This document shows positions 7,387 to 13,950 of a stretch of DNA of 14,386 nucleotides, piece by piece; the first letter of the stretch is position 1; each line of letters begins with the position of its first letter. The notes under the pieces were generated by a model. The model did not search any database, was not told the DNA's origin, and saw only the letters and a program-made list of their open reading frames with translations. The stretch covers positions 1-14,386 of the forward strand of contig JAZQUS010000094.1 of assembly GCA_045631445.1 (NCBI GenBank), written 5' to 3'. The DNA is from RGIG4608 sp045631445 (GTDB lineage: Bacteria > Bacillota > Clostridia > Oscillospirales > CAG-272). A program made the translations under genes and the position numbers.

Positions 7387-7415
7387 ATTATATCATAAAA
7401 TTCATTTAATGTCAA
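7387..7415 (-). promoter_or_regulatory. Promoter of tRNA-Gln
   Basis: Perfect TTGACA (7415-7410) and TATAAT (7392-7387) on the minus strand with 17-base spacing, 17 bases ahead of the tRNA. Confidence 0.9.
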
Positions 7416-7459
7416 TACTTTTTACTAACTAAAAACAAAATTTATTTCAATAAAAAATA

Positions 7460-7488
7460 TTGCTATGTTTTTGATTTTATGTTATAAT
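7460..7488 (+). promoter_or_regulatory. Promoter of the TraX-family/AIM24 pair
   Basis: TTGCTA (7460-7465) and TATAAT (7483-7488) lie 17 bases apart. A TGT just before the -10 box gives an extended -10 element. Predicted start is near 7495, about 31 bases before the GTG start codon. Confidence 0.75.
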
Positions 7489-7525
7489 TAATTCGACAAT
7501 TTTTTATGGAACGGAATAAAACGAA

Positions 7526-8233
7526 GTGTTTAACAAAAAACTAATTAGCTTAAATAATAACCAACTCAAAATAATCGCACTAATTAGTATGGTGATTGAT
7601 CACGCGGGCTTGCTATTATTTCCAAGAGCAGCAATATTCAGAATTTTAGGCAGATTATCTTTTCCAATATACGCCTACATGATTGCAGAAGGCTGCGCTC
7701 ACACTAAAAATCGCAAAACGCATCTTGGTATGATTTTAGGACTGGGTTTGATTTTTCAAATTGTATGGTTTCTGTTTTCGAGAAGCTTATATCATAATAT
7801 CTTGCTTACCTTTTCCCTTTCCATTGGAATGATTTACGCTATTGATGGACTTATAAAGAATAAAAATAACCGCTATCGCATTTTAATGATATTAGCAATT
7901 ATATTTATTGTGTTCGTTGGAGTTGTGTGTCCAATTTTATTTAGTTATTACGGCTTCGACTTCGACTATAGCGTTTGGGGAATTGTTCTACCCATACTAA
8001 TCTATTTTGCCCCTACAAAAGCAACAAAACTTGAATATACTACGATACTTCTTTGTGCAATGGCGTGCTTTAGCAATACAACTCAATGGTTTGCACTTTT
8101 TTCTATTCCCCTTCTCTCACTATATAACGGAAAAAAGGGCAGACACAATTTAAAATATTTATTTTATATTGTGTATCCATTACATCTGATCATCATATAT
8201 GGAATATTAATTTTAATACACATTACTAGGTAG
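7526..8233 (+). CDS. TraX-family integral membrane protein
   Basis: This 235-residue polytopic protein has about seven or eight hydrophobic helices. The N-terminal LKIIALISMVIDHAG (about 14-28) followed by FRILGRLSFPIYAYMIAEG (about 37-55) is the hallmark of the TraX family. The family is named after the F-plasmid protein that N-acetylates pilin. Chromosomal Firmicute members are widespread and their role is unknown. Charged and aromatic motifs lie between helices, and the C-terminal YIVYPLHLIIIYGI is also family-typical. The start is taken as GTG, because the upstream ATG at 7506 is out of frame and the next in-frame ATG (7589) would cut the conserved N-terminus. The ribosome site is weak (ACGGAA). 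No conjugation genes are nearby, so a transfer role is not implied. It is co-transcribed with the AIM24 gene 11 bases downstream. Confidence 0.88.
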   Translation: MFNKKLISLNNNQLKIIALISMVIDHAGLLLFPRAAIFRILGRLSFPIYAYMIAEGCAHTKNRKTHLGMILGLGLIFQIVWFLFSRSLYHNILLTFSLSIGMIYAIDGLIKNKNNRYRILMILAIIFIVFVGVVCPILFSYYGFDFDYSVWGIVLPILIYFAPTKATKLEYTTILLCAMACFSNTTQWFALFSIPLLSLYNGKKGRHNLKYLFYIVYPLHLIIIYGILILIHITR

Positions 8234-8244
8234 GAGGAAAAACT

Positions 8245-8973
8245 ATGATAAAATATGAAATCGAAGGAGGACATCTTCCTGTTGTAATCTGCTATCCTGA
8301 ACAGAATCAAACACTTTGCACAGAAAAGGGTGCTATGAGCTGGATGAGTCCAAATATGAAAATGGAAACTAATGCCGGTGGCGGTATCGGAAAGGTGTTC
8401 GGACGTCTTTTCTCGGGTGAATCAATCTTTATGAATGAATACACACCTGAGGGTGGAGGCGGTATGATTGCGTTTGCTTCAAGCTTCCCAGGTTCTATAA
8501 TTCCCTATCAGGTAACCGAAGGAAACGGAATTATTGTGCAGAAGCGTGGTTTCTTGGCAATGGAAAAGGGTCTCGACCTTTCTGTTTACTTCCAAAAGAG
8601 TCTTGGCAGAGGATTTTTTGGTGGTGAAGGTTTTATTATGCAAAAAATAAGCGGTCACGGTATGGTATTTCTTGAAATCGACGGTCATTGCAAGGAATAT
8701 ACTCTCAATGTAGGTGAAAGCATCATTTTGGATACAGGCTATCTTGCGGCTATGAGCGAAACCTGTACAATGGATGTTCAAAGAGTCAAGGGAGTTAAAA
8801 ATATGTTCTTTGGCGGTGAAGGTATCTTCCATACTCGAGTAACTGGTCCTGGTAAGGTCTATATCCAATCAATGCCCCTTCCACAAATGGCAGCAGCTAT
8901 TGATCCTTATATTACACATCCAAGTAATGATAGTGGCAACAGTGGCGGTATTAACATTAAATTAGGCGACTAA
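8245..8973 (+). CDS. AIM24 / TIGR00266 family protein
   Basis: The 242-residue soluble protein is glycine-rich and beta-rich, matching the AIM24 (TIGR00266) family, which forms a trimeric beta-helix-like fold. Family features include the opening YEIEGGHLPVVICYP, GAMSWMSPNMKMET (about 29-42), the glycine-rich GGGIGKVFGRLFSGESIFMNEY (about 45-66), GFLAMEKGLDLSVYFQKS (about 102-119) and GGEGIFHTRVTGPGKVYIQS (about 190-209). The yeast homologue acts in mitochondrial organisation. The bacterial function is not established. There is no signal peptide or membrane helix. A strong AGGAGG ribosome site precedes the ATG, just after the TraX-family stop. Confidence 0.93.
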   Translation: MIKYEIEGGHLPVVICYPEQNQTLCTEKGAMSWMSPNMKMETNAGGGIGKVFGRLFSGESIFMNEYTPEGGGGMIAFASSFPGSIIPYQVTEGNGIIVQKRGFLAMEKGLDLSVYFQKSLGRGFFGGEGFIMQKISGHGMVFLEIDGHCKEYTLNVGESIILDTGYLAAMSETCTMDVQRVKGVKNMFFGGEGIFHTRVTGPGKVYIQSMPLPQMAAAIDPYITHPSNDSGNSGGINIKLGD

Positions 8974-8981
8974 ATCATAAA

Positions 8982-9030
8982 TGGCTATTTCAACACAAAT
9001 CTCAAATCGTGTTTGAAATAGCCACTTTTC
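8982..9030 (+). terminator. Terminator of the TraX-family/AIM24 operon
   Basis: TGGCTATTTCAACAC (8982-8996) pairs with GTGTTTGAAATAGCCA (9009-9024) with one bulged base and a 12-base loop. A pyrimidine tail CTTTTCTTTC follows. Confidence 0.85.
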
Positions 9031-9047
9031 TTTCATTAATAACTGAG

Positions 9048-9446
9048 AAATTGGAATTTATCGGTGAGAAGTTACAAAGGAAAAAAGGTCGCTTTTGAAA
9101 AAGCTCCGCAAAACTTTTAATCGTGTTAGGGAAAATGAATTTCGCGCAATGCGCGTGACTCACTTCTTCGCGCTCGTCACAAATGTTTCTCCGTTTTCGA
9201 GAAAACAGAGAAACTGCGCCTTGCTACACCGCACATAGCCGTTTTGTTATCAAAATGGCTACACTTTGCAATAGCAAATTGGATTTTTCGAGGTGCCTGC
9301 CAACACCGAGAAAAATTATTAGTGTCAACTCGTTGACACAATTTGCGCGGTCTTAATTTATTCCCAACGATTAAAAGCTTTTTGCTTCTTTTTCTCGAAA
9401 AAGAAGATATTCTTTACTTTGTAACTTCCCCGATAAATCAAAATTT
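9048..9446. repeat. About 400-base imperfect fold-back element made of nested hairpins
   Basis: There is no protein gene here. The ends are complementary: TTTATCGG..GAAGTTACAAAG at 9057-9079 against its complement at 9417-9439. CTTTTAATCGT (9114-9124) matches its exact complement at 9367-9377, and GCGC blocks near 9143-9147 match 9345-9349. Inside are local hairpins: GTTTCTC..GAGAAAC with nested GTTTTC/GAAAAC (9185-9214), TAGCCGTTTTG/CAAAATGGCTA (9236-9261), TTTGC/GCAAA (about 9265-9278), GTGTCAA/TTGACAC (9322-9339) and CTTCTTTTT/AAAAAGAAG (9385-9406). The symmetric architecture suggests a non-autonomous mobile repeat (MITE-like) or a structured RNA. I do not recognise a named family. Confidence 0.65.
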
Positions 9447-9456
9447 GAAATATCAA

Positions 9457-9903
9457 TCAGATCAACCCAACAAAATAATATATCACACCATATAAAGCCC
9501 CCGACAAAATTCCGTAAAGTAAAACGGGACCCGCAACGGTAAAAATTTTCGCACCAACTCCAAGTATAAAGCCCTCACTTTTGCTATCTATTGCAGGTGA
9601 AACCACGGCATTTGCAAACCCCGTTATGGGCACAAGCGTACCTGCTCCTGCAACCTTGGCTATCTCGTCAAAAATTCCAAATGCAGTCAATATCACTGCC
9701 ACCAAAACAAGCGTGGCAGACGCAAGCAAACTCGCATCATCCTTTGAAAAGCCAAGCACAATACCGTAAATATCGTTAAGCCCCTGCCCTATAGCGCAAA
9801 TGAGCCCTCCAATGCAAAAAGCATTTAAACAGTTTTTGCCTATCGGTGAGTGTGGCGCATGTGCATCCGCATATTTTTTATAGGTTTTATTATCTAAATT
9901 CAT
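9457..9903 (-). CDS. spoVAC: Stage V sporulation protein AC (SpoVAC)
   Basis: This membrane protein belongs to the SpoVA channel that moves dipicolinic acid into the spore and releases it at germination. In B. subtilis SpoVAC has mechanosensitive channel activity. The 148 residues match the family length (about 150). After a hydrophilic N-terminus, NAFCIGGLICAIGQGLNDIY (27-46) is the family signature. It is followed by FGIFDEIAKVAGAGTLVPITGFANAVVSPAI (about 75-105) and KSEGFILGVGAKIFTVAGPV. I start at the ATG at 9903, preceded by GAGGTGG, rather than a GTG at 9912 inside that ribosome site. The usual partners spoVAD and spoVAE do not follow. The fold-back element does instead, so the gene is separated from any SpoVA operon within this window. 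Confidence 0.93.
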   Translation of the reverse strand: MNLDNKTYKKYADAHAPHSPIGKNCLNAFCIGGLICAIGQGLNDIYGIVLGFSKDDASLLASATLVLVAVILTAFGIFDEIAKVAGAGTLVPITGFANAVVSPAIDSKSEGFILGVGAKIFTVAGPVLLYGILSGALYGVIYYFVGLI

Positions 9904-9963
9904 TAAAACCACCTCTTTTCAAAATATATTTTCCCAAAAAACCAAAAAATTATTACAAAACCC

Positions 9964-9992
9964 TTTACTTTTTCATAAAAAAATAGTATAAT
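9964..9992 (+). promoter_or_regulatory. Promoter of the small coiled-coil gene
   Basis: TTTACT (9964-9969) and a perfect TATAAT (9987-9992) are spaced 17 bases apart, about 34 bases ahead of the ATG. On the opposite strand the same -10 zone reads CATTATA, which resembles a sigma-G -10 box for spoVAC, but I see no matching -35. Confidence 0.75.
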
Positions 9993-10025
9993 GTAAGGGT
10001 ATAAAGTACTAAAAGGAGGATTATT

Positions 10026-10388
10026 ATGTCCACATTGGGAAATTTTAGCCGTAGCTTCAGAAGAGTAGCAGGCAAAGCAATTTCAAAAACAGGTGATATA
10101 AGTGATACTGCGTCCCTTCACGTTAAGCTTGCGAGAAAGGAAGCAGATCTTGCCGAGCTTTATGAACAGTTTGGTAGAGTTGCGTATCAAAAAATGAAGG
10201 TTGGCTCAAACGTAGATCGCAAAATTAAAATTCTTATAGAAAAAATTGACGTTGTTCGCGCAGAAATCTATTCAATAAAGCATGAAATCGAGAAAAAAAG
10301 AGTATTTCGTGACCTTGAATTGCATAATGCAGAAGAAGTAGAAACCGCAGTTCACAACGCTGAGGTTAAGGCAAATAAAAACAGTTGA
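10026..10388 (+). CDS. Small helical coiled-coil protein of unknown function
   Basis: I do not recognise a characterised family for this 120-residue protein. It has a basic N-terminus (about 1-25, several Arg and Lys), then a long, heptad-like charged helix (about 30-95) rich in Lys, Glu, Ile and Leu, e.g. ARKEADLAELYEQFGRVAYQKM and IKILIEKIDVVRAEIYSIKHEI. There is no signal peptide, membrane segment or cysteine cluster. The layout resembles small clostridial proteins in which a similar coiled coil precedes a zinc ribbon. Here the ribbon is absent and the protein ends in an acidic-to-basic tail. It has a good promoter, an AAAGGAGGA ribosome site and its own terminator, so it is very likely expressed. 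It is divergent from spoVAC, sharing a 122-base intergenic region. Confidence 0.8.
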   Translation: MSTLGNFSRSFRRVAGKAISKTGDISDTASLHVKLARKEADLAELYEQFGRVAYQKMKVGSNVDRKIKILIEKIDVVRAEIYSIKHEIEKKRVFRDLELHNAEEVETAVHNAEVKANKNS

Positions 10389-10397
10389 TATGAAACA

Positions 10398-10426
10398 AAA
10401 ATTCCACCGATGTTCGGTGGAATTTT
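10398..10426. terminator. Shared bidirectional terminator
   Basis: A 13-bp perfect stem (10398-10410 with 10414-10426, TTCCACCGA/TCGGTGGAA core) and a TGT loop, with A and T runs on both sides, lies between the converging coiled-coil and hydrolase genes. Confidence 0.92.
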
Positions 10427-11167
10427 TTATTCTAAAAATTTAATAAATTCTTTTTTAAGATAATCCATTTCATCAGGATCATAATACATATGTGTTGAAT
10501 TATTCAAAACCTCAACTCTAATATTCGATTCCCTTTTCAAAATATCAATGGATTTGGGTGAAACAAGCTCATCGGGGATGGATTGATAAGCAACACAAGG
10601 GGTGTGCAACTCCCCGAGCTTTGAGCGAACACGCTTTATCAACTTAAAAAGATCTAAAAACCGCGGTATCCAACCAAGGTATTTAAAAATATTTTTGCTA
10701 TCTGTTACACCGTAGCATTCCTTGAGCGCACGCGCGTAAATATCATCATCTCTTATACGATTTCGATATACCTTAAGAGCCATTGGTATCATTCTTCCCC
10801 TCACGCCAACTTTTATCGGAATTGAGATGCAAAACAGCTTCTTTATTCTTGGCTCCTTCATAGCCTGCTCAATAGAAAATAATGTTCCCATAGAATGCCC
10901 CACAAGATATAATTCCTTATGTGTTTCAAGCAGTTCGTCAACCGATTTTTGAACACTTGCTTCCCATTTTTCCAAAGAAGCATTTGAAAAATCATCAACA
11001 GTTCCGCAATGCCCTGCTGTAACCATAGCATAAGCCGAATAATTATCAGGGACTAACGGAATAAGATCTTTAAAATGATTAGGAGTTCCCATAATTCCAT
11101 GTATAAAAAGAACTGCTTTATCCGCGCCATCAACTATCTTCTTGTATTCAACGTGCTTATTTAACAT
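10427..11167 (-). CDS. Alpha/beta hydrolase (carboxylesterase/monoacylglycerol lipase-like)
   Basis: This is a cytoplasmic serine hydrolase of 246 residues. The oxyanion-hole segment is VLFIHGIMGTPNHF (about 19-32). The nucleophile elbow is VGHSMG with Ser92, and the likely acid and base are Asp199 in SIPDELVS and His226 in NSTHMYYDPD. The GTPNHF segment and short lid resemble Est30-type carboxylesterases and monoacylglycerol lipases, and the substrate is unknown. I start at the ATG at 11167 with its AGAGGTGAT ribosome site. An upstream ATG at 11188 also follows GAGGTGAT, but it overlaps the promoter -10 box and would lie before the predicted transcript start. The gene is a single transcription unit between two terminators. 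Confidence 0.9.
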   Translation of the reverse strand: MLNKHVEYKKIVDGADKAVLFIHGIMGTPNHFKDLIPLVPDNYSAYAMVTAGHCGTVDDFSNASLEKWEASVQKSVDELLETHKELYLVGHSMGTLFSIEQAMKEPRIKKLFCISIPIKVGVRGRMIPMALKVYRNRIRDDDIYARALKECYGVTDSKNIFKYLGWIPRFLDLFKLIKRVRSKLGELHTPCVAYQSIPDELVSPKSIDILKRESNIRVEVLNNSTHMYYDPDEMDYLKKEFIKFLE

Positions 11168-11186
11168 AATATCACCTCTTGGTTTC

Positions 11187-11216
11187 ATTATATCACCTCA
11201 AACACATAAAAGTCAA
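11187..11216 (-). promoter_or_regulatory. Extended -10 promoter of the hydrolase gene
   Basis: On the minus strand TTGACT (11216-11211) is followed after 18 bases by TGA-TATAAT (-10 box 11192-11187). The -10 overlaps an apparent upstream start codon. Predicted transcription starts near 11180, which leaves only the ATG at 11167 in the message. Confidence 0.75.
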
Positions 11217-11221
11217 TAGAA

Positions 11222-11247
11222 AAAGGAGCTTTTATTAAAGCTCCTTT
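11222..11247 (-). terminator. Terminator of the amino-acid ABC transporter operon
   Basis: An 11-bp stem AAAGGAGCTTT (11222-11232) with AAAGCTCCTTT (11237-11247), loop TATT, ends in a T run on the minus strand just past the ATPase stop codon. Confidence 0.9.
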
Positions 11248-11252
11248 GATTT

Positions 11253-11987
11253 TTAGTTAAGAAACCTCGACAAGAATGCCTTTGCTCTATCAGTTTTGGG
11301 ATTTGCAAAGAATTCCTTTGGATCACCCTGCTCACAAATAACGCCATCGTCAATAAAGATAACTCTATCAGAAACATCGCGTGCAAATGCCATTTCGTGA
11401 GTAACGACAATCATTGTAAGACCTTCTTTTGCAAGCTCACGCATAACGTCAAGCACCTCTCCAACCATTTCAGGGTCAAGAGCCGACGTAGGTTCGTCGA
11501 AAAGAATCACCTCAGGATTCATTGAAAGAGCGCGAGCAATAGCAACTCTCTGCTTCATACCGCCAGAAAGCTGTGCAGGACGAGCATTGATATACTCTAC
11601 CATTCCAACCTTTTGAAGATATTTCATAGCATTAGCCTTAGCTTCATCCTTGTTTCTACCAAGAACAACAGTCTGTGGACGAACGCAGTTATCAAGAACG
11701 GTCATATTATTAAAAAGATTAAACTGTTGAAATACCATCACAATTTTCGAACGGTATTCGTTAATATTTATATCACCGTTAACAACGCTTTTGTCATAGA
11801 ATAAAATATCTCCACTTGAAACTTCTTCAAGCAAATTAATGCAGCGAAGCATTGTACTCTTACCTGAACCCGAAGAACCAATAACCGAAATAACCTCATT
11901 TTTCTTAATTTCAAGGTCAATTCCCTTCAAAATTTCACGATCAGAAAAGCTCTTTTTGAGATTTTTTAATGTAATAACATTTTCCAT
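11253..11987 (-). CDS. Polar amino-acid ABC transporter ATPase (GlnQ/HisP type)
   Basis: This 244-residue cytoplasmic ATPase powers the importer. It has Walker A GSSGSGKST (37-45), Q-loop FQQFN (Gln87), signature LSGGMKQR (140-147), Walker B VILFDE (160-165), D-loop SALD and switch His197 in VTHEMA. The pattern LRCINLLEEVSSGDI and the 244-residue length are typical of the polar amino-acid subfamily. Its ATG overlaps the permease stop by one base (TAATG), so it is translationally coupled. As the third gene of the operon it falls under the lysine riboswitch upstream. Confidence 0.97.
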   Translation of the reverse strand: MENVITLKNLKKSFSDREILKGIDLEIKKNEVISVIGSSGSGKSTMLRCINLLEEVSSGDILFYDKSVVNGDININEYRSKIVMVFQQFNLFNNMTVLDNCVRPQTVVLGRNKDEAKANAMKYLQKVGMVEYINARPAQLSGGMKQRVAIARALSMNPEVILFDEPTSALDPEMVGEVLDVMRELAKEGLTMIVVTHEMAFARDVSDRVIFIDDGVICEQGDPKEFFANPKTDRAKAFLSRFLN

Positions 11988-12763
11988 TATCTAAACTCCT
12001 CCTTTGCTTTTTTAACGTGAATTTCTGCGTTAGGATCGGACTGCGAGCCACAAATCGTATAAGAATCACTACCTGCAAGCTTCTTTTCACAAAGGCGGAG
12101 AATTCTTGTAATCGTAAATGTCATAATAAAGTAGATTACGCAAATTATGAGATAAGTTTCAAAAATATTCCAAGTCATAGTTTGAATCTTATTTGCCATA
12201 TAATAAAGCTCCATAACACCAATAACGTTAAGAACTGACGTATCCTTGATATTAATTACAAACTCATTTGAAATTGATGGCAAAATATTTCTCATAACCT
12301 GAGGAATGATAACGTTAGTCATCGCCTGCCAATGAGTCATACCAACACTATAAGCACCCTCAAACTGTCCCTTATCAACGGAAATAATACCGCCACGAAC
12401 AATTTCTGTCATATAAGCACCTGTGTTAATTGAAACAATGAAAATACCCGCAGGAATGAGTGGCAAAGTGTTTCCATCATTCATAAAAGCAAATCCCCAG
12501 AAGATTACCATTGATTGAACCATCATGGGAGTACCGCGAAAAATTTCAACATAGCATGCAATAAGAAAATTAACAAGCTTTTGCAAAAATCTTACAACGG
12601 GACTTTTAGACATCGGAATTGTCTTAACAATACCCGTCAAAAGACCGATGATAAGTCCAAAAATTGTACCTGTTAGGGCTATGAGCATGGTATAGCCCAA
12701 GCCATCAAGCAAGAGCGAGTGATATTTTGTTATAATATTAATTACGTTTTCAAAAAAATTCAT
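11987..12763 (-). CDS. Polar amino-acid ABC transporter permease (HisM/GlnP type)
   Basis: This inner-membrane permease of 258 residues has about five helices. The segment VEIFRGTPMMVQ (72-83) is a hallmark of polar amino-acid permeases. The EAA loop that docks on the ATPase is EGAYSVGMTHWQAMTNVIIPQ (135-155, shown in part), with the conserved Gly141. A single permease gene implies a homodimer. After the last helix (about 202-222) there is a hydrophilic C-terminal tail of about 35 residues with no recognisable domain. The ATG lies two bases after the binding-protein stop, and the ribosome site AAGAAGG sits inside the preceding coding sequence. Confidence 0.95.
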   Translation of the reverse strand: MNFFENVINIITKYHSLLLDGLGYTMLIALTGTIFGLIIGLLTGIVKTIPMSKSPVVRFLQKLVNFLIACYVEIFRGTPMMVQSMVIFWGFAFMNDGNTLPLIPAGIFIVSINTGAYMTEIVRGGIISVDKGQFEGAYSVGMTHWQAMTNVIIPQVMRNILPSISNEFVINIKDTSVLNVIGVMELYYMANKIQTMTWNIFETYLIICVIYFIMTFTITRILRLCEKKLAGSDSYTICGSQSDPNAEIHVKKAKEEFR

Positions 12764-12765
12764 TA

Positions 12766-13659
12766 TTAGTTTGCCTTCTTATAAATAATAACAAGATTTG
12801 AGTTGTAGTAGCAATCTGTAAAGTCTACCTGTTCTTCTCTTTCTGCTGTGGGGCTCATACCTGCAATAATTCCATCATATGTGCCTGCCTGAAGACCGGG
12901 GATAAGACTATCCCATTCAACCGCGTAAATTTCAAGAGCCATACCAAGCTCTGCAGCAATGTACTTAGCAACTTGAACGTCGTAACCGTTTGCATACAAG
13001 CTGCTTCCCTGAATTTTAACCGCGCCATTTACGTCAGTTGTCTGTGACCAGTTAAAAGGAGCATAGTTACACTCCATAGCAATTTTAAGTGTACCGTTAG
13101 AAGTATTTGTATTGCTTGAAACAAGTGCAAGATTTTCACCAAGCGCCTTATCAGTATCTGCACTCATCGTTACGATTTGTGACATAAGAGCAGAACGAGT
13201 GGACACACTAATACTTGCAATAATAGGATTAACCTTTGCAACCATATCACTACCTGTCTTAAAGGCAACTGCAATACCTGTATCTGCGTCAGTTGCTGTA
13301 AAGCCGGTTTCGTTGTTTACAAGGTGAATATAATCAAGTGTTGAATCCATAGCAACTACAGAAAGAGCTGTAGGTTCTTCTGCAACGTAGCCATCAATCG
13401 CGCCGGACTTGAGAGCAACAAGAAGCTTTGAGAAATCTTCATATTCTTTAACGTTTACGTTTCCAAGAGCGTTGAGTGCATCAAGATGGAATGTACCTGT
13501 CTGCGCGGCAATAGTTGCACCTGCAAGATCTGCAACAGTTTTCGCGCCTGAAAGGTCAACCTTTTCTCTTTTTTCACCACAAGAAGAAAAAGCAAAAATT
13601 GTAGCAAGTATGCAGATAACTGCAATAATTGAAATAAGCGTAATGTGTTTTCTGTTCAT
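12766..13659 (-). CDS. Amino-acid (predicted lysine) binding lipoprotein with circularly permuted SBP_bac_3 domain
   Basis: This is the 297-residue extracellular substrate-binding component. The signal peptide (1-27) ends in FSSC, with Cys28 as likely lipid anchor. Residues 38-170 correspond to the normally C-terminal part of the family: TVADLAGATIAAQTGTF, KEYEDFSKLLVALKSGAIDG, YVAEEPTA, then TGIAVAFKTGS and a final helix. A Ser/Asn/Thr-rich linker (about 171-188) follows. Residues 189-297 are the normally N-terminal lobe: TLKIAMECNYAPFNW, NGYDVQVAKYIAAELG, EWDSLIPGLQAGTYDG and MSPTAEREEQVDF, stopping at LVIIYKK. Expected ligand contacts are Glu196, Tyr199, Ser269, Arg274, Thr56 and Glu94 by alignment from memory with lysine/arginine/ornithine-binding protein. 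Glu196 takes the place of the aspartate that binds the lysine side chain. The start at 13659 has AAAGGAG. A longer reading frame to 13890 runs through the riboswitch and is not coding. Confidence 0.94.
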   Translation of the reverse strand: MNRKHITLISIIAVICILATIFAFSSCGEKREKVDLSGAKTVADLAGATIAAQTGTFHLDALNALGNVNVKEYEDFSKLLVALKSGAIDGYVAEEPTALSVVAMDSTLDYIHLVNNETGFTATDADTGIAVAFKTGSDMVAKVNPIIASISVSTRSALMSQIVTMSADTDKALGENLALVSSNTNTSNGTLKIAMECNYAPFNWSQTTDVNGAVKIQGSSLYANGYDVQVAKYIAAELGMALEIYAVEWDSLIPGLQAGTYDGIIAGMSPTAEREEQVDFTDCYYNSNLVIIYKKAN

Positions 13660-13681
13660 AATAAGAACTCCTTTAAAATAT

Positions 13682-13733
13682 AGATTTTTGCAAAATAAAT
13701 AGGTCGGAGCAAAGTGCTCCGACCGCAAAAATC
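13682..13733 (-). terminator. Attenuator hairpin of the lysine riboswitch
   Basis: GGTCGGAGC (13702-13710) pairs with GCTCCGACC (13716-13724), and on the minus strand TATTTATTTT follows. An outer stem, GATTTTTGC (13682-13690) with GCAAAAATC (13725-13733), could extend it. The U tract is less uniform than in the other terminators here. Its position between the aptamer and the first gene fits premature termination when lysine is bound. Confidence 0.82.
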
Positions 13734-13750
13734 CCATAATGATTCTAACA

Positions 13751-13933
13751 ATTCGAAAGCAGCACTCCACAAAAAATGTGACAGTCAAGCAGGTCTTTCC
13801 CACTTGCCCAGCAATTCTACTCTCAAAAGCAGAACCACTTCGGCGATATTGCCTTCCCTTTGCATCATTGATGTTTGAGCACCTAAACAAAAGGTCATCT
13901 CTACCGCGCCTCTAACTATTCTTTAGTCCGAAT
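13751..13933 (-). promoter_or_regulatory. Lysine riboswitch (L-box) aptamer
   Basis: On the minus strand the leader carries the conserved lysine-aptamer core in order: TAGAGGCGCGG (at 13904-13914), AAAGGGAAGG, then CGCCGAAG (around 13838-13845), TTGCTGGGC (around 13806-13814), CTTGACTGTCACA and TTTTGTGGAGTGCT (ending near 13761). These match the B. subtilis lysC leader blocks AGAGGTGCG, GAAAGGGGAG, CGCCGAAG, TTGCTGG, CTGTCA and GGAGGGCT. P1 can form between ATTCG/AAAG/TAG on the 5' side and CTG/CTTT/CGAAT on the 3' side, with bulges. In this class lysine binding switches expression off. It controls the ABC operon and supports lysine as the transported substrate. Confidence 0.93.
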
Positions 13934-13950
13934 ATTTAATTTACTGATAT

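Noticed and set aside
7115..7432. Open reading frame of 105 codons over the hairpin array and tRNA-Gln
   Set aside because: It runs through the palindromic array, a terminator and antisense to a complete tRNA. It has no ribosome site and no protein-like composition.
9904..9912. GTG start for SpoVAC at 9912
   Set aside because: It lies inside the GAGGTGG ribosome site that serves the ATG at 9903.
11168..11188. Seven-codon N-terminal extension of the hydrolase
   Set aside because: Its ATG overlaps the promoter -10 box and would precede the predicted transcript start.
13660..13890. N-terminal extension of the binding-protein gene
   Set aside because: These bases are the lysine riboswitch and its attenuator. 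The signal peptide and AAAGGAG ribosome site fix the start at 13659.
13740..13935. T-box leader for the ABC operon
   Set aside because: No T-box sequence (TGGNACC-type) is visible, whereas every conserved lysine-aptamer block is present in order.
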